64,000 nucleotides of DNA from Torreya grandis (GCA_037957365.1 JARHVA010004255.1:1203001-1267000); one strand, 5' to 3'. Positions 23,666 to 37,274 are shown, counted from the stretch's first letter. Notes: generated by a model from the letters alone, not told the origin. Made by a program: numbers and translations.

Positions 23666-25199
23666 GTGAAGGGATGACATATCAATTTGGTCAAAGGTTA
23701 TTTATTGGGATGGATCAAGATGTCCAACCAAATCTTTAAATTTGTTATGGGATATGTCATTTCTAATTATGGATTGACTAAGGAACTCTGTCAAGATGTT
23801 TTTATGGATTGTAGATGTATGTAACAAATCTAAAATGTAGATTATGCTAGAATTTTTTGTAATTGTTTCACAATATCAAATGTCTTGTTTGGATGGTGGT
23901 AAATGTCCTATTCTAAGGTAGAATGGTTGGTTAGATGATGGGTGAAATGGAATATGGTTGTGGGCTTGGTATGGTAGTCCTTGATCATTGAGTTATGTTT
24001 GCACAATCAAGATTAGGTATAGGACCATTATTATTATTAAATGATAGTGGAGGGGGACCATATATGATAAGTATTAATTATCGATGCACTTGTCCATGGT
24101 CATGGGTTAATGATGAGTTATTAGTATAAGGTCTTAACATGTGAATCCTTTCTTGCTATTTTGCTTATGTGTGTTCATAGGTCAAGGAAGGATTACTAGA
24201 ATGGTTTGGTTTATTTGGTATGATTAGAAATGGTCTTGTCTAATTGGTACATGGTCTAGGATTAATGGAAATGGTGTTAATGTGACCTTCTATAATATGG
24301 CCTGCAACTATGTTGTAGTCATGTGTGACAACATGGTAGATCTATTGGTTGTTACCATCATTCTAACCTTAGTTATGTCCATTATTTTGATGTTTTTGGT
24401 TTTGTTGTTAGATCTATTGAGTTTTTTGGTTTAGACTTAGTTTTTGATACTATTATTGTTGATGTTTCACTGGCCACTATTATTTTTATTATTATTGTTT
24501 ATTGTTATATTTAGGAAAATGATCTTGATGAATGTTGGGGTTATGATTAGAGGTAGAATCTCCATGATCCAATGTGATCTCTCCATTTTCCAACATATTT
24601 TCAATGATATGTTTGAGTTGTACACAACACTTTAAATTATAGTCATTGACCCTATGAAATTATTAGAAATAATTTGGCCTATGCTAGTCTGGCATATCTT
24701 CACCCTCACAAAATTTTTATTCTAGAGTAGGCCATATAATTAGGTTAGTTGAAATAAGTTTAAAAAATACTAATTCAATGGTTTCTATTAAGGGGCAACA
24801 GGTATGATGAGTAAGAATTTTTTTTTTGAGGAGGGTTTTATAAAGGCATAGGTTATTACATTTTTTGTATTTATTGTGTTAGTCTAAGTTGTTACATATG
24901 TTGCATTTGTTGAAGAGGTTATTAGTTGGGAGTTATTTTAAAAGGTGGTATAGGCTGAGTAGATGGGGATTGCACTATTTGGATATGTTTTGACTCTGTT
25001 ACTCCATTTCCTACAACATTCTTGTTGGAATTGAATTACTTGGGTCTATCATTATTATTGGCCTATGATAGTTCCAATGCTTGTGCTTGGACTAGATGTT
25101 AGATTTGGCCATTATTCTTGGTTCTAGATATTATTACGATTTTATAAGTTTATTTTAATGATCCCTTTGTTAATAAGGGCTATTTCTATCACCAAACAT
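23666..25199 (-). other. Gag-to-protease region of Tat element 1
   Basis: No long frame on the minus strand. A run of Cys codons on the minus strand near 24910-24860 (CKQCNICNN) may be what is left of a Gag zinc-binding patch. The plus-strand frame at 24444-24635 is a hydrophobic chance frame. Confidence 0.45.
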
Positions 25200-25692
25200 T
25201 TGTTAATGATTTATTTAAATGTATGTGCACACTACAACTTTAAATAGTAAGATATTTCACCATGTAGATTTTTGGTAAACATAGTGACTATTGCATTTTT
25301 AGTAGAATATGGGTAAATCAACTTGCAAGGGATATCCATCACTATAGATAGTTTTCAAAGCTTTCACCTCGTATCTCTTTTTCTTGTGTTAAATATACCA
25401 ATGAAATCTTATGCTCAAGATTGTAAGAGAAGTACTATATTAACTTGTTTAAAAGATCATCAAAATTAGAAACTAAATTATTTGGTACATTTAGGAACCA
25501 TTTCAAGGCTTATTTAGATAGAATTATTGAAAACAACAATAGGAAGTATATATTACTATAGGTCATTGGTTGACATGTAAAAAATAATTCTATTAGATGG
25601 TATTTGGGGTTAACTTTCCCATTATGTTTTTTAAAATTTGTTGGCTCATACCTATAGATATTCCATGTTGAAAGGGTAAGAACACACATCAT
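25200..25692 (-). pseudogene. Gag core remnant of Tat element 1
   Basis: The minus-strand frame from 25692 includes YEPTNFKKHNGKVNPKYHLI. This matches the start of the plant gypsy Gag core (form PxFxKYNGxGNPxxHxxxF). Downstream, in another frame, LKWFLNVPN and FDDLLKQ fit the Ala-xx-Trp-Phe and Trp-xx-Leu-xxx-Phe blocks. Gag forms the virus-like particle and binds the RNA. The frame is broken by stops after about 60 codons. Confidence 0.7.
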
Positions 25693-27088
25693 CTAACTTA
25701 GACTTTTTAACTTGTTTCCTAGCTTGGATGGTGGAAATTGTATCCTTTATTTATTATAGCTCTTGTTCAAGGAAAATTGTGGGAATATTATCCTGAGGTG
25801 ATGGTTGAATGGTCACAAGTGGATTACTTTGACTGAAGTATGATGGAGGAATCTAGAGGGATAGGTTAGATTGGCTAAGAAATAGACTAGGAATATGCAT
25901 GCACAAATTAGGGTGTGATTATTTAAATTGCACTAGTGTGATATTCTAGTTGGGATTAGTTATGGTTGTTGAGGTTGAATAGGGACATGTTATTGACCAA
26001 TCAAACCTTGTAGTTGAGGGGGGCTTTGTGAACCAAGACCCAATCTCTAAACTTATGGTATATTTTGCACAAAAGGAAATTATTACCTAATAGGTACTTG
26101 ATTAACATTAAAACCTCTTGGTTGAGTGAATCCTTATTGAGAAGTGGATGCATGTTAGATATTTAGCATCTGTTACTGACCAATATTTACATGTTGTTGG
26201 ATATACATCATTTAGTTTTGGATTATCATGTTAGTCTATGATTGAAGAGGTATGTTCATTACTATGTAGTGAGGTGGAACATTGGTTTCACCTACTAAGA
26301 TAGAAATATGTCTTACCTCTATTGAGTGGTTTGATTAAACAGTGTCTACTATTATGGAATATTACTAGTCACCTATTGGGGAGAAGTAAGATAAATCACA
26401 TTCTATTATGGTATGACACTGGTCATTGGCTAACTATTTAATCCTTATTGTTGGGTTATAAAAGAAGTAGTTGGTCAAGATTAGAATTAGGTGGTTGAGG
26501 TTTAGATGTAGAAACTCCTACTCCTTGAGTTTGTGAACCATTAATGGTACTAGTTAAAGGTATAGTTTTTTGTTAGCTAGTTATTTTTGCATTAACACCA
26601 CTTTAGTTTAGATTGGACATTTCTTGTGTATTGTTTACTATGTTTCACTCATTATTGTTTATAGAATCATAAGACACTTCATCAATGGTTAGGGTATTGA
26701 ACATGTTTTTGACCTATGTATTTTTCATAAATGGGTATAAATCCTACTTTTCATTACCTATAAACTCAAATAAGACTCCTATTGAAGGGAGTGACTGAAT
26801 AAGAGGTGCATTTATCATGGCCAAGTTATTAAAATTATGTTCTAAGTTTTGATATGCCTAGTATATTATATACATTTGCATGAATTGGTCCTCTATGAGG
26901 TCTCTTTATGTGAAAAGCATATGTAAATCTAGATATGGCATTGGTACTATGGCATTAGGGTTGCTAGAAGAGGCATGATCATTGTTTGGATTATAAAACA
27001 TGTTATAAGGCCCTCTTGGTAGATTTGGAAATTTATCATGCTCTACCTCTATGGCTCTATTAGGATCATAGGTTGATGGCATGGTCAC
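25693..27088 (-). pseudogene. Gag N-terminal region of Tat element 1
   Basis: The likely Gag start lies at about 27088-27080 on the minus strand (MTMPSTYDPN). A 60-codon frame follows, rich in Asn, Pro and Asp, as is usual for the disordered N-terminus of Tat Gag. Beyond about 26900 the frame is cut by stops, and readable fragments continue toward the Gag core at 25692. The start is inferred from the onset of coding-like sequence after the leader. Confidence 0.5.
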
Positions 27089-28679
27089 ATAGTAGGGTTT
27101 CTATTGGATGTTTTTTGTAGATATAGGTATACTATACAAATATCAAACCATCTTTTCTTAATATTGATCCATTTATGGAGGTGTGTTAACCAAATAATTG
27201 GCCAAAGGATATTGACTATGTTCCCCTATTTGATTGTTGTATGGTGGATAGGAAATTATATCCTAAACAACATTGTCTCCATAAGGGTCTTGATCAAAGT
27301 CTTCTTATGTGCTGACATTTCCATATCCTGGATTGTACATACTTCCACTACATATGTAATGAGTCATGATAAAACCAAATGGAAAATGTTTCACAACAAT
27401 CTAGGTTTAGAGTTTTGCAAACTCTAAAAATCTATATCTAAAAAGACAAATGGTTCAACTCTAGCTAACATGATCTAGGGTGGAATTATATCTATAAAAA
27501 ATCTATGTAAAGACTTTGTAATTAAATATAACATCAAATTTTTAATGTTAAGGTTTTACATAAACAAGGTCAAGTAAACTGACCTAAAAATAAGATGCCA
27601 AAATCTAATGTCTAAGTATGTTCCAAATAGGTCTAAACTAGAAAAGGAAAAAGAATTTCTAGGACTTTTGGCTAAAAACAACATTAAAAAATAGGCTCTA
27701 AACAAGGTTATTTCTAGGAATATTGGCCAAACATGGTGTCAAAATATAGACTTCAAATAAAGGATAATGATGATTAATATATCAAACTTGGAATATTTTG
27801 GCAATGACTATGCACTTGATTCTAAACAAAAACATGATTTGATTTATGGAAAACACTAAACAAAAGGTACTTTGAAGATGGACTGATTATATCTAACAAA
27901 GGTATAAACAATAAAGTTTCCAAATTTGAGTAATCAATTAACCTAAGTTATGCAACCCAAAAGAGAAATATTTATGTATCAACCCCTACATCTCAAGGCC
28001 TAAATATAAATCAATATATGTTTGAATTTGATCTTGTAAAGGTTAATCAAAGACTCAACTCAGGTAAACTAAGATTTTGATGACCAATAAACTAGGTAAA
28101 TGTTAAAAACATGACTATGGTAAATAAAGATCCAACAAGGCACAAATGATTGGTTCAACAATGATAATTTGGACACAAGACATGATAAGTCTTTTGAATC
28201 AATTTAGGTAGTGTAATGGTGTTATCTATACAAAAATATGTGACAATTATTGGTTGTTTCAAGACTTGCTAAGGCATGAGACTTGAATTTCTTTGGGAAG
28301 TATAATTTTACCCATTTCAATCAAGTGACACACAAAATGTTTTGAAACAATTTTTTTCTAAGTTAGATTAAGGTATCAAACATATGGCATAATGCCTTCT
28401 CAAATAATGGAGTAATATTGGATGAAGACTCATTGATGACATGGTTTAAATAACACAATTTTTAGTCCTAACACGACAAGCAATAAATAATGAATGATAA
28501 TAATACAACTAAGTATATCACCCTAAATACTATCAAGGTGTAGTAAAGTGGGTTGATTAAAACTTATAAGTTATTACCATCTAGATTGATCCCATGTATA
28601 CAAACTTTCATGTTTGAAAATAAGAGAATTATCATGTCAATTATATCTACATCAATTGGTTTGTTATGAGAAGGTCTTA

Positions 28680-28870
28680 TCCTTTTCACAACCACTACAT
28701 CCATCAATTATTTAGTGTAGTGTGATATCTTGATTCATCATATGTTTTGGGCTAGATTGCCAGTAATAAAGATGATTTAACCGATCAAACCACCATCCTA
28801 GTGGGGCAATCCAAATTTATATACCCCCCATGGAGAGGGGTTAAAACACTATTGGGAGATGAAGCCCTAG
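28680..28870 (-). promoter_or_regulatory. Conserved leader block with TATA-like sequence
   Basis: Shared with 50820-51010. On the minus strand it reads TTTAACCCCTCTCCATGGGG, then GGTATATAAATTTGG (TATATAAA at 28823-28816). It is one of the best conserved non-coding stretches between the two elements. It may be a packaging or structural signal, or a secondary promoter. Conservation is seen; the function is guesswork. Confidence 0.4.
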
Positions 28871-30530
28871 GTTAATGCTTTCCTAGATAATTCATGAGAG
28901 GTAATGGTACTACCTTTACAAGGGAAAATTCATGAAAATAACAGTTGAGTAGAAAGACTTTAGGGTTAATTTTAGATCACCCAATACAATGTGAGTTTTG
29001 ATAAAGCCTAGGAAACTTTATTTCTATGCCTTGGACTAGGTACAAAATGTAATTAAAGGGCTCTTTTTATCCCATGAGTTCCCCATAGAGGATGGGGGAG
29101 AGCATACTCATGCTATCCTTTTTGAGAAACAAACAATCAACAAACAAGTTTGAAAATAATTCAAGTGAAGTTTGAATTTTAAGCACCAAATCTAATGTGA
29201 CATTGTTCTTTTCTATCCCCTTGGGTTAAGTGTGAAAATTTGAAAGAATATTTACACAAAATACCAAATTAAGCAAGACCATCTTTTTCATTTTAAGCCC
29301 AAAGTCCAAATGTGTAAGATGTCTCCTAAGTTCATTTTAAAATTCCAATTCAAAATGTTCAAGATTTAAAAATGAGTTTTATGCACCAAATTTGAAATTT
29401 TGTTAAGACTTATCATTTTGTATTTTTTTTAGCCCCAAAATACCAAATGTGTAACATCTTAAAATGTTCATTTTAGACCCAAATTGAAACATGTAAGATT
29501 TGACTAGATTCCTTTTAAATCCAAAAATGAAATGTTTGACTAGTCTAAACATGCAAACTTGTGTTCAAATCTCATCCATAACCTATAATTTTTAGATAGT
29601 AACCCCTTTCTTAGAATCACTTTCATGGATAAGAAAAAAAAGTTTTAGAAATAACCGATACTAGTTAATAAGGACCAAGATCAGTTACCTATGAACTTGA
29701 AGACAAAAAAAACATAATACACAAATGTTATTTATCTCAATGTTAGCACAAAAACTGAATAAAACCTTCAAGGTAAGGATTAGATAAATAAAATACAATC
29801 CAATGAAACCAAGAAACAACATTTAGAAATTTTTAAAAAGATTCAAACTCCTATTTCAAGATTTTATGAAACATTTATGCAACTTAAAGTTAAACTAATA
29901 GAATATTATAAAAATTTAGGAGAAAACACATGGTTTTAAAAAAATCATAAAAAATGGAGTCCATATGACCCCAAATGAATCCTAGAAGATGGCTTAATAA
30001 CTCTTAGGTCTACATACTATAAAAATGCAACTCCATAGTTGAAAAATACAACTCATAATGTAAAAATCAAATTTACAAGTTCTAGTTTTGTGATTTGACC
30101 AAAAAATTTGGCATGACCACTAGTGGTTAAGAAAGAAAATCATTAATGATCCCGTAATATCGTAATTCACTAAGTTTTAGTTTTGACAAAACCACAACTA
30201 TAGAGTCACCATATTTTAATAGTATGACTATAGAGTCACGATATTGAAATATCATAAATGCATCTTGTAAACAAAAGAAATGTTAATATAAACCATAGTC
30301 AAGTACAAAATTGAAAAAAAAATACTACACTACAACTATGTGAGTTGTGATGTTGTAGTCTAGAAAGTAAATTTGCAATTTGCATAGATCAAACTCATGA
30401 GAACCCAAAAATGTCATTTGGATTCAATTTTTCACCTCCTTTGGCAAGTAAGATCAAATTTTAACATGAAAAATGTTAGTGAAATATGCTAAAAGGCCTT
30501 AGGAACAAATTTGTGGGGTTAGGCCCCATC

Positions 30531-30540
30531 GAGCATGCCA
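30531..30540 (-). other. Primer-binding site of Tat element 1
   Basis: Four bases past the 5' LTR end the minus strand reads TGGCATGCTCGATGGGGCC. I compare this with the TGGCGCCCACCGTGGGGCC-type site of plant gypsy elements, usually assigned to an arginine tRNA. Start and end match and the middle has decayed. Confidence 0.65.
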
Positions 30541-30544
30541 TTTA

Positions 30545-31465
30545 TGATCAAGGAATCCAAGAAGGGTGGTTAGATCATATGTTAGCTTCATAATGAAATA
30601 GTGAAATCAACTCAAAATGAAATCAATAACACACTAACATTCATAACACTACCTTTTTTAGATCAAAGGGAGGATCATGGTGAAGAAAATAAAATGACAA
30701 AGCATAATTAAAATGCAATAAAACATACCTTTATTACCTTTTTTGAATGATATACGAGATTTATTCATCTATTTTTCTTAGATTATGCTCAATAAGTCTT
30801 CACCAATAGAACTTATCTATCTCCATCTCCTCTTGGTACCATGGTTGGCTGGATATGTCTCATGCTTATCTTGATGGATTAATGGCTTGGATTAATTTTG
30901 GTAGTATAACACTATGTATTCGATTCATGCCCTAAATCCTACATTATAAATCTAATATGTTCCAAGATCTCTAAATGAACAAATCTAGGCTTGTATTTAT
31001 AGGACTTGAAATCAACTCAGAATGAGTTAATCCTAACCTAGGTTTTCTTAATTAAACCTAGTAGAGCTAAAAGGTGTCCAAACCTCATGATTAGAATGGA
31101 ATAAGTATGCTTTAGATATTTTAGATTTTGGACAACTCATAAAAGCTAATGATTAATTCATAGGATATTTATTGATTTTTGAATGTCAGTTTTGATAATT
31201 CATTTAATTTCTCAAGGATGAATTTAATTAGGATTTTCATGTTAATTAATAACTTTTAGGAATTTGAAACATTTGTGCAAGATTTGAATTAAATTATGTG
31301 TGTATTTGTCTCATTTATTTGATTTTTAGGCCAATTGATTTAATTTTCTATTATGAAGCCAAATTTGAGACATTTAGAAATTCTTAGGCTAGATATTTAA
31401 TGGTTGGTAATAATTTTTCTAAAGTCTAGTATGAAGCCATTGGTGGCCAATTTTATATGTCTACA
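30545..31465 (-). repeat. 5' LTR of Tat element 1
   Basis: The plus strand starts TGATCAAGGAATCC and ends TATGTCTACA. It pairs with 15335-16248. The terminal minus-strand TGTAGACAT is almost the same as that of the second Tat element (TGTAGACATC), a further sign that the two are related. Confidence 0.92.
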
Positions 31466-31539
31466 ATGCTCATCTCTCTTCCTACCTATCTGGTATCCCC
31501 ATGATCATCAGTGCCCCTCCTATCAAAAGATTAAGTAAA

Positions 31540-32090
31540 GCATAGATATCCTTGTACATCATCCATACATACCACAACAACCTCTTGCAAAGCACCTTAG
31601 CCAAGGGAGAGATTGAGGCTCGATGGGTTCATCTTGAAAGTTAAGTATTCCTAACTTAATTCCTCCTTTTTAAGAGTAGATAGATATGCATTTACAATTT
31701 TCTTCCATGAATTAGGATTCTGTATACATTGACATGGGTATATGTCTTTTATGCATGTTTACTTTTGCTTTTTATTACCCCCACTTTGTACCACAAGATT
31801 TGGTGAGAAATATATTAGGCTTTGCTTTACTTGTTATTAGTTTAGTGAATATGAAAACATAGGGATTGATTAGGGTTATTTCATGATTTTTATTTACTAA
31901 AGGCTTTGAAACCCTCCCTAGTAATATTGTTATGATAAGAGATCCCATAATTAGGTCTAGTAGATCCACATATTGGTCATGTTCCCAACTATCTAATATA
32001 TCCCCAATTGAAAGTTTAATTAGGATATATCCTCTCTGAATTAGGATTGATTTTTATATATGATGCATTCTTAATTGCATACAATGTCTA
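31540..32090 (+). repeat. Third copy of the inverted-repeat core
   Basis: Aligns in direct orientation with about 2870-3400 of the right arm, and inverted with about 1350-1880 of the left arm. Anchors include GAGAGATTGAGGCTCGATGG, TAAGTATTCCTAACTTAATT, the CCACAAGATTTGGTGAG block at about 31790, and TAGTAGATCCACATATTGGT. The best preserved part is the same in all three copies. It begins about 75 bases beyond the Tat LTR, so element 1 may have inserted into or beside another copy of this repeat. Confidence 0.82.
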
Positions 32091-34499
32091 TTTTAATCTA
32101 TCAAATTGATAACTATCATAAATATATGAACAATTCAAAAGGTCAAATATACTATTACATCACTTACACAAAGGGTTACTATGAGAAAGAGCACATACTC
32201 ATATTATTACAATTAAACACACATTCATATGAGGGAGAACTACATGTGAGTCTAAGGCTCTCTTAATATTATTGGCTATGTGGGAAAATATGAACAATAA
32301 AAAAATTGGTATGGCTAGCTTGACTCTCATTACTAACCCCTTTTTATTAGGTTATAAGAGGTACAATGCAAAATAATTATGGTTACCTATTATTTTAATA
32401 TATCAGATAGGTGAACATAAGTAAAGACATTAAATAATTATAAAATGGGTAGCATAGGTTTGGTCCAAATATGAGGTCACTCTTATGTATATCTCTCATT
32501 GGATAGTGGCATCAGATTCTAACATAAGTGTTAATGTTACTGTACCATATTGACCCAACTATCTGAATGTCAAAAAATGTTAGAATATAAAATGGAAACA
32601 ACTCAGATCAACAACATTGCCTTGTGATGACTCTTGACCATTGACATGATTCATAATAGAAAAATAAATAAGATACGCTCACTTTATCCCTTAGTTTATT
32701 TATACTTATTATATTTATTGCACATGTTAAATCGGGTAATTCTATATTGTTGATTATATTTTAGTGTAGATTTTTATATTTTCATTCTTTTCAAACAACT
32801 TTATTTGCTTGTGTATTATCTTATAAAACTCCAAAAGCACATAAAACATAAAGTTAGATAAAAGGGATGGCCATGCTATTAACACTCATGAGGAAGTAAA
32901 CATAAATACTTGTTGCAATATCAAATCAAGATAAGAACCTTTCACAGTAAAGGCATTATTATTTTTAAATATAGTATAACTCAATAATTATATATATAAC
33001 ACATTACATGGTGTATCAAAGGTGAATGGCCAATATTAGTGAAAAAACTTATTAAAAATTTAAAGATCATGGATACAAATCATTTTATAATATTTTATGT
33101 AACTAGTGTATAAGATAAAGTGAGTATTATATTATAGATATTTCTTGACAAAAATTAAAGTGTTCTATCTTCAACTTGACATAGGGTTATGGGTATATTA
33201 TCACATCAATAAGTTAATTCATTTTATATTTATCATATAACAACTTAGCATGAAATATAAAATTATGTAGCATTAGAAAAAAATATTTACAAATTAAGGA
33301 TGTATGGATCATTGTAGTAATACAAGTAAAGAAAAAACCACAAATAGTGGTTTCTAATAGGAATTAGTGCATGAAAAATTCATGTAAAGAGTAAAAGAAT
33401 ATATAAATGTATATACCAACTATTCAGGTATATGTGGATGTTAATTATCAATAAGATATTTAAATTAATGAAGAGGAGGGGGAAATACATACATCATTTC
33501 ATTTTTTTAAATAGTTGGGTTAATGGAAAAATCAAATTGCATCACACTATACATTATGATGGATCAATATGCCATATTAATTTACCAATTTATTATTTAC
33601 AATGGTTATGAACACATTTATATTTGTGATGTATTTTTTATAACAATATTGGGCTACAAATCGATGGTAATGGTTAAAAAAATGCATATTACATTTAACA
33701 TTTCAAATAATTTATTTGAATATTTGACATGATGGAGACAATGAATACAATATTATCGAATAATAAATTAAAATTTAAATGGTATTATATCCTAATAACA
33801 ATCTTAATCCCTTGTATACAGTTAGATAAAATGCAATTTTTAAGCATGACACTTTGGAAAGTAAAGAAAACAAGATGAACTGATAATGATATATGGGAAT
33901 TTTATGATATCCTATATCCAGAGTTGGGAACTTTATCATAGGGTTATCCATATGAGTTCCACCTTCCATTATATGAAATTTTAATACTATGAGATTCAAA
34001 TAATAAAAATTAAAAAAAAATACAAATGCATGACCTCCTTTGGTAGTTACATGATTTATTGATGTATTTGTTGTGACCAACATGCCCCACCTTCCAAATT
34101 TTTATATGGGGAACCAGATTATTTTTCATAAATTTCATGATCATATCCTATGGATTACATATACGAGTATAGCTTACATGAAATTACTTTAATTTCTCAA
34201 TATATATTTAGGTCTATTACAATAGTTATAAGCAATACTTGTTAAAAATTTAAGGTTATCCAAAATTAGTATACATCTTTGGTGCTATCTTTTATTTGGA
34301 ATAGAAAATGTTTTGTATGGATATTATGAACCTCATTTTTTTAATTTTATAAATTGTATCATTGAAAGTTTTAAATGTGTTTTAATTGAAATATTTTACA
34401 ATTATTGTTTGGATTTTAGTGTCAATAGTTTGGTGATATGGGTTATGATTATGACTTATATGACTAACTAACTGATCTAACATTTTATTCAAAGTATAT
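32091..34499. other. AT-rich stretch without a recognised gene
   Basis: The longest frames are 102 codons on the minus strand at 33775-34083 and 69 codons on the plus strand at 33523-33732. Both are Phe/Tyr/Ile/His-rich and unlike any family I recognise. No LTR, tandem array or pol motif is seen. Confidence 0.5.
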
Positions 34500-35560
34500 T
34501 TATATCTCCAAGTCTACATGATAGCCACAACATCATGAAATATCAACATGAATAATCATACAACTTACTCACTCATGATATTAAAAGTTCTAAATCTACT
34601 ATTCACCTAAACAAGTGATATTAAGACACATGTTACATTCTCATTTATCTATAGTCTATGTGTCCAAGATGTAGTCTACAAGGTCATCCAAGAACTTGAG
34701 TGAATTATATCACACCAAGTGTCATCATATTGATGAACCATATATATTTCAATAATTGTACACATTTCATTTTTTGGTAGTTATCATAATAGTGATAGTC
34801 ATCCATGTGGAACTATTCCAAAGATCTGTAACTAATATATCCTTACATAATTTTCAAAGCTTCACTACATTCTAGTGAAATAAATTTATTCCATGTGGAA
34901 CCATATTTAATATCCATGGATGACATGTCCTTACATAATTTTCAAATATTTACTACCTTATTAAGAAATGAGACTACTCCACATGGCACCATCCCTATGA
35001 TTCATAGCCTACAATATAATAGTACATAGTCAAAATATACAGACACTCTAGAGTAGTGAGTTTATGCCATCTATCATCATATCAGTATTCCATGACAAAC
35101 TTAAACATAGGACAAATATTAGATCCTTATGAAGTTATATTTTTCCATGTGCCATGATCTCAATGACCCATAGTCTAACATAGTAAGCTGTACAATTGGA
35201 ATTTAGAGACCCATTTGGTGAAGAGAGATTATTCCACATGCATTAATCCAACTAAAATATAGTTATAAAAATGCATGATGAATATTTTCATACTATATGT
35301 ATTCAAATCTGAAAGAACCCATCATGTGTTATCAACCTAGGAAAATGTGACTAAATAAGTAAAATATGAGATGTAGGATTTAACACCCAATGGATGAGTG
35401 ATATGTTTCCATGTATCTCTAAAGATATTAAATAATTACAATATAATACATGTATCATAGTAATCAAGATATGAAGGAATATAAAGAAGACATTTGTCAT
35501 GTTAAGATGATGAGGGGCCCAAAAGTAGTGTAAATATGCCACATGGCCATAAAAGTTTTC
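34500..35560. repeat. 88-bp satellite array, about ten to twelve monomers
   Basis: A CCATGTGG/CCACATGG-like word followed by a Cys-Ala-rich ACCAT/ATC stretch recurs at 34627, 34715, 34803, 34891, 34979, 35063, 35145, 35234, 35323 and 35409. Spacings are 88, 88, 88, 88, 84, 82, 89, 89 and 86. Weaker copies lie near 34533 and 35496. Other shared words inside monomers are CCTTACATAATTTTCAAA (34842 and 34931), TAGTCTATGTG/CATAGTCTAACA and ATTCTAGTGAA. Monomers differ strongly, so the array is old. It shows no coding sequence and is not inside either Tat element. Confidence 0.8.
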
Positions 35561-37269
35561 CAAAAGATGTAAATGAAAAATTATAATAAGAAATACGAAA
35601 TTAATAAGTATTTAGTTAATTAAAATTTGTTATTTCAATTAATTCAAATGAATTTTAAATTATATACATTCAATTCTCAAAGCCAAGAGATATTTTTTAG
35701 TTTTACAAATTATTATTTGATTACATTGCTTTTTGATATTCTGGACACTTTATGAATTCAATAGTCCTAGAAATTAAAATAATTTAGGGATTATAGATAA
35801 CTTAAATTACCTAATAAATATTAATGGATTCATTATCTCACATTATTCCTCCCTTTGTATATTCTATTACCAACACTACTAAGGTCATGGATACAATATT
35901 TGATTTGGCTACATTTTAACACTAATTCACATATTATTTGACCATATGGGTGGAGGTGGATGCTACATAAGTGTATGGAACAAAAGAACAAATGTTTATA
36001 TTCAAACATTGATACAAATATGACACTTTGGTAATTAAGGCAGTAGGCCTGCATAACATTACCACAAAATTAGAGGTAATGTCTTGCTTCGACCTATTTT
36101 ATGATTTATTTCTAAATGGGAAAATTTATATAAAATTATTTAATTACCAAATTAATAAAACCCATGTTTTCTACATTGATGGGAACACAATTTATAGGTA
36201 CTATAGGTTCCTTTTTCCTAAGATAACTTATGGATAGGCTATGGTAAATTCATGGTTATTCATAAACTCAATCAAATATAAATTATAGAAATAGGAATCC
36301 AACCCAAGAAACTTCATGATCAAATGCCCAATTTTGCTCCATTCAAATATTCATCTTCAATCCATTCATAGGAATTACCATGGCCCTATTAAATTGATTA
36401 TATGGATTTAAAATCATTTGTTATGACTATGATATATGGGTCTTATTGCTAGACATTATTATGAGTTTAAACAAAATAGTTACCTTTGGATAGATTATTA
36501 ACTCCAAATTGGTACACTAAATCAACAACCTAATAAATATAATAGATGGAAACTTTTACATGATGTCATAATTGGTAGATTCCATAACTGTTATAGTTCA
36601 CCCATCTTATACATAACTCTAGGATCCATTCAAAGAATACCAAAAAATAGTTTTTATGATGAATTCAATATCCTTGACATATAAACATCTAGAATACAAA
36701 TCTAGACACTCATAGAGACATTATATTTTATGGTCTATAGGTCCATTTTTGGGTATAACATGTTTAGGTTATTATAAAATGTTAGGAAAATCATTAAGAA
36801 AATTAGTGATTACTAGTATTACCCTAACTACATTATAATCATAATTGAGGGTACTAGGGTACAAATTTTATATCTTCCACTTATTATTTTAAAAAATGTG
36901 TCTAAATAATATTTTTTTGTATAATTATCTGACAACATGGATGTTAAACTGAGGAGTGATATCAAATGAAGCCTATATCCAACCTCTATCAACATTGAAA
37001 ACATACAATACACCAAATCAGATCACCTTAGCTATATGGGAAAGATTATAATGAATTATTATTTAAAATAGGCACCACTTATGTATTGGGATTTTAATAA
37101 AAATGTTAGGGAGTATCTTCATAATTATGAGAATAAATTTAGAATTTCCTATGGCCACTAGTGGTATAACCATGATTTTATATTTCTAAATGTTGTAGAT
37201 GATAGTAAGGTTATTATTAATATGCAAAAGGTTTTAATATATATTATAGTACCTAAATGATCTATTATG
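35561..37269. other. Unassigned DNA left of the second Tat element
   Basis: Contains a plus-strand frame of 69 codons (36028-36237) and plus-strand readable pieces near 36500-36660. None matches a family I know. It is the left half of the target site of the element at 37275; its continuation is the sequence after 53675. Confidence 0.45.
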
Positions 37270-37274
37270 ATCCT

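Larger units (their letters stand above)
27089..30540 (-). other. Long leader (5' untranslated region) of Tat element 1
   Basis: About 3.4 kb without coding motifs. It is A/T-rich on the plus strand with many runs of A. The block 28680-28870 aligns with 50820-51010 in the second Tat element: CACTACATCCA, TTTAGTGTAGTRTGAT, then CAAATTTATATACCCCCC and GAGGGGTTAAA. A 30-bp direct repeat of ACTATAGAGTCAC occurs at 30197 and 30227. Nothing suggests an extra long open frame. Confidence 0.65.
15335..31465 (-). mobile_element. Tat-lineage Ty3/gypsy retrotransposon, element 1
   Basis: A nearly full-length but dead element of 16,131 bp, read on the minus strand: 5' LTR (31465-30545), PBS, a leader of about 3.4 kb, gag, PR, RT, RNase H, archaeal-type RNase H, integrase, a 3' untranslated region of about 2.5 kb, PPT and 3' LTR (16248-15335). 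The very long leader and 3' region, the second RNase H and the absence of a chromodomain point to the Tat group. LTRs are about 85% alike by eye. No convincing target duplication is seen (left flank ACTTG, right flank ATGCT), which suggests either rearrangement or decay. Every domain has stops or frameshifts. It is homologous in layout and in parts of its untranslated regions to the element at 37275-53670. Confidence 0.92.

Noticed and set aside
24444..24635. A hydrophobic plus-strand frame as a membrane protein
   Set aside because: It lies opposite the gag-pol coding strand of Tat element 1. Leu/Ile/Phe runs arise from AT-rich reverse-strand Asn/Lys-rich coding sequence.
15330..31470. Target-site duplication for Tat element 1
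   Set aside because: The flanks ACTTG and ATGCT do not match, and shifting the border by a few bases does not give a pair.
34500..35560. CRISPR-like array
   Set aside because: Monomers are contiguous and uniformly diverged with no identical repeats separated by unique spacers, and the context is a plant genome.
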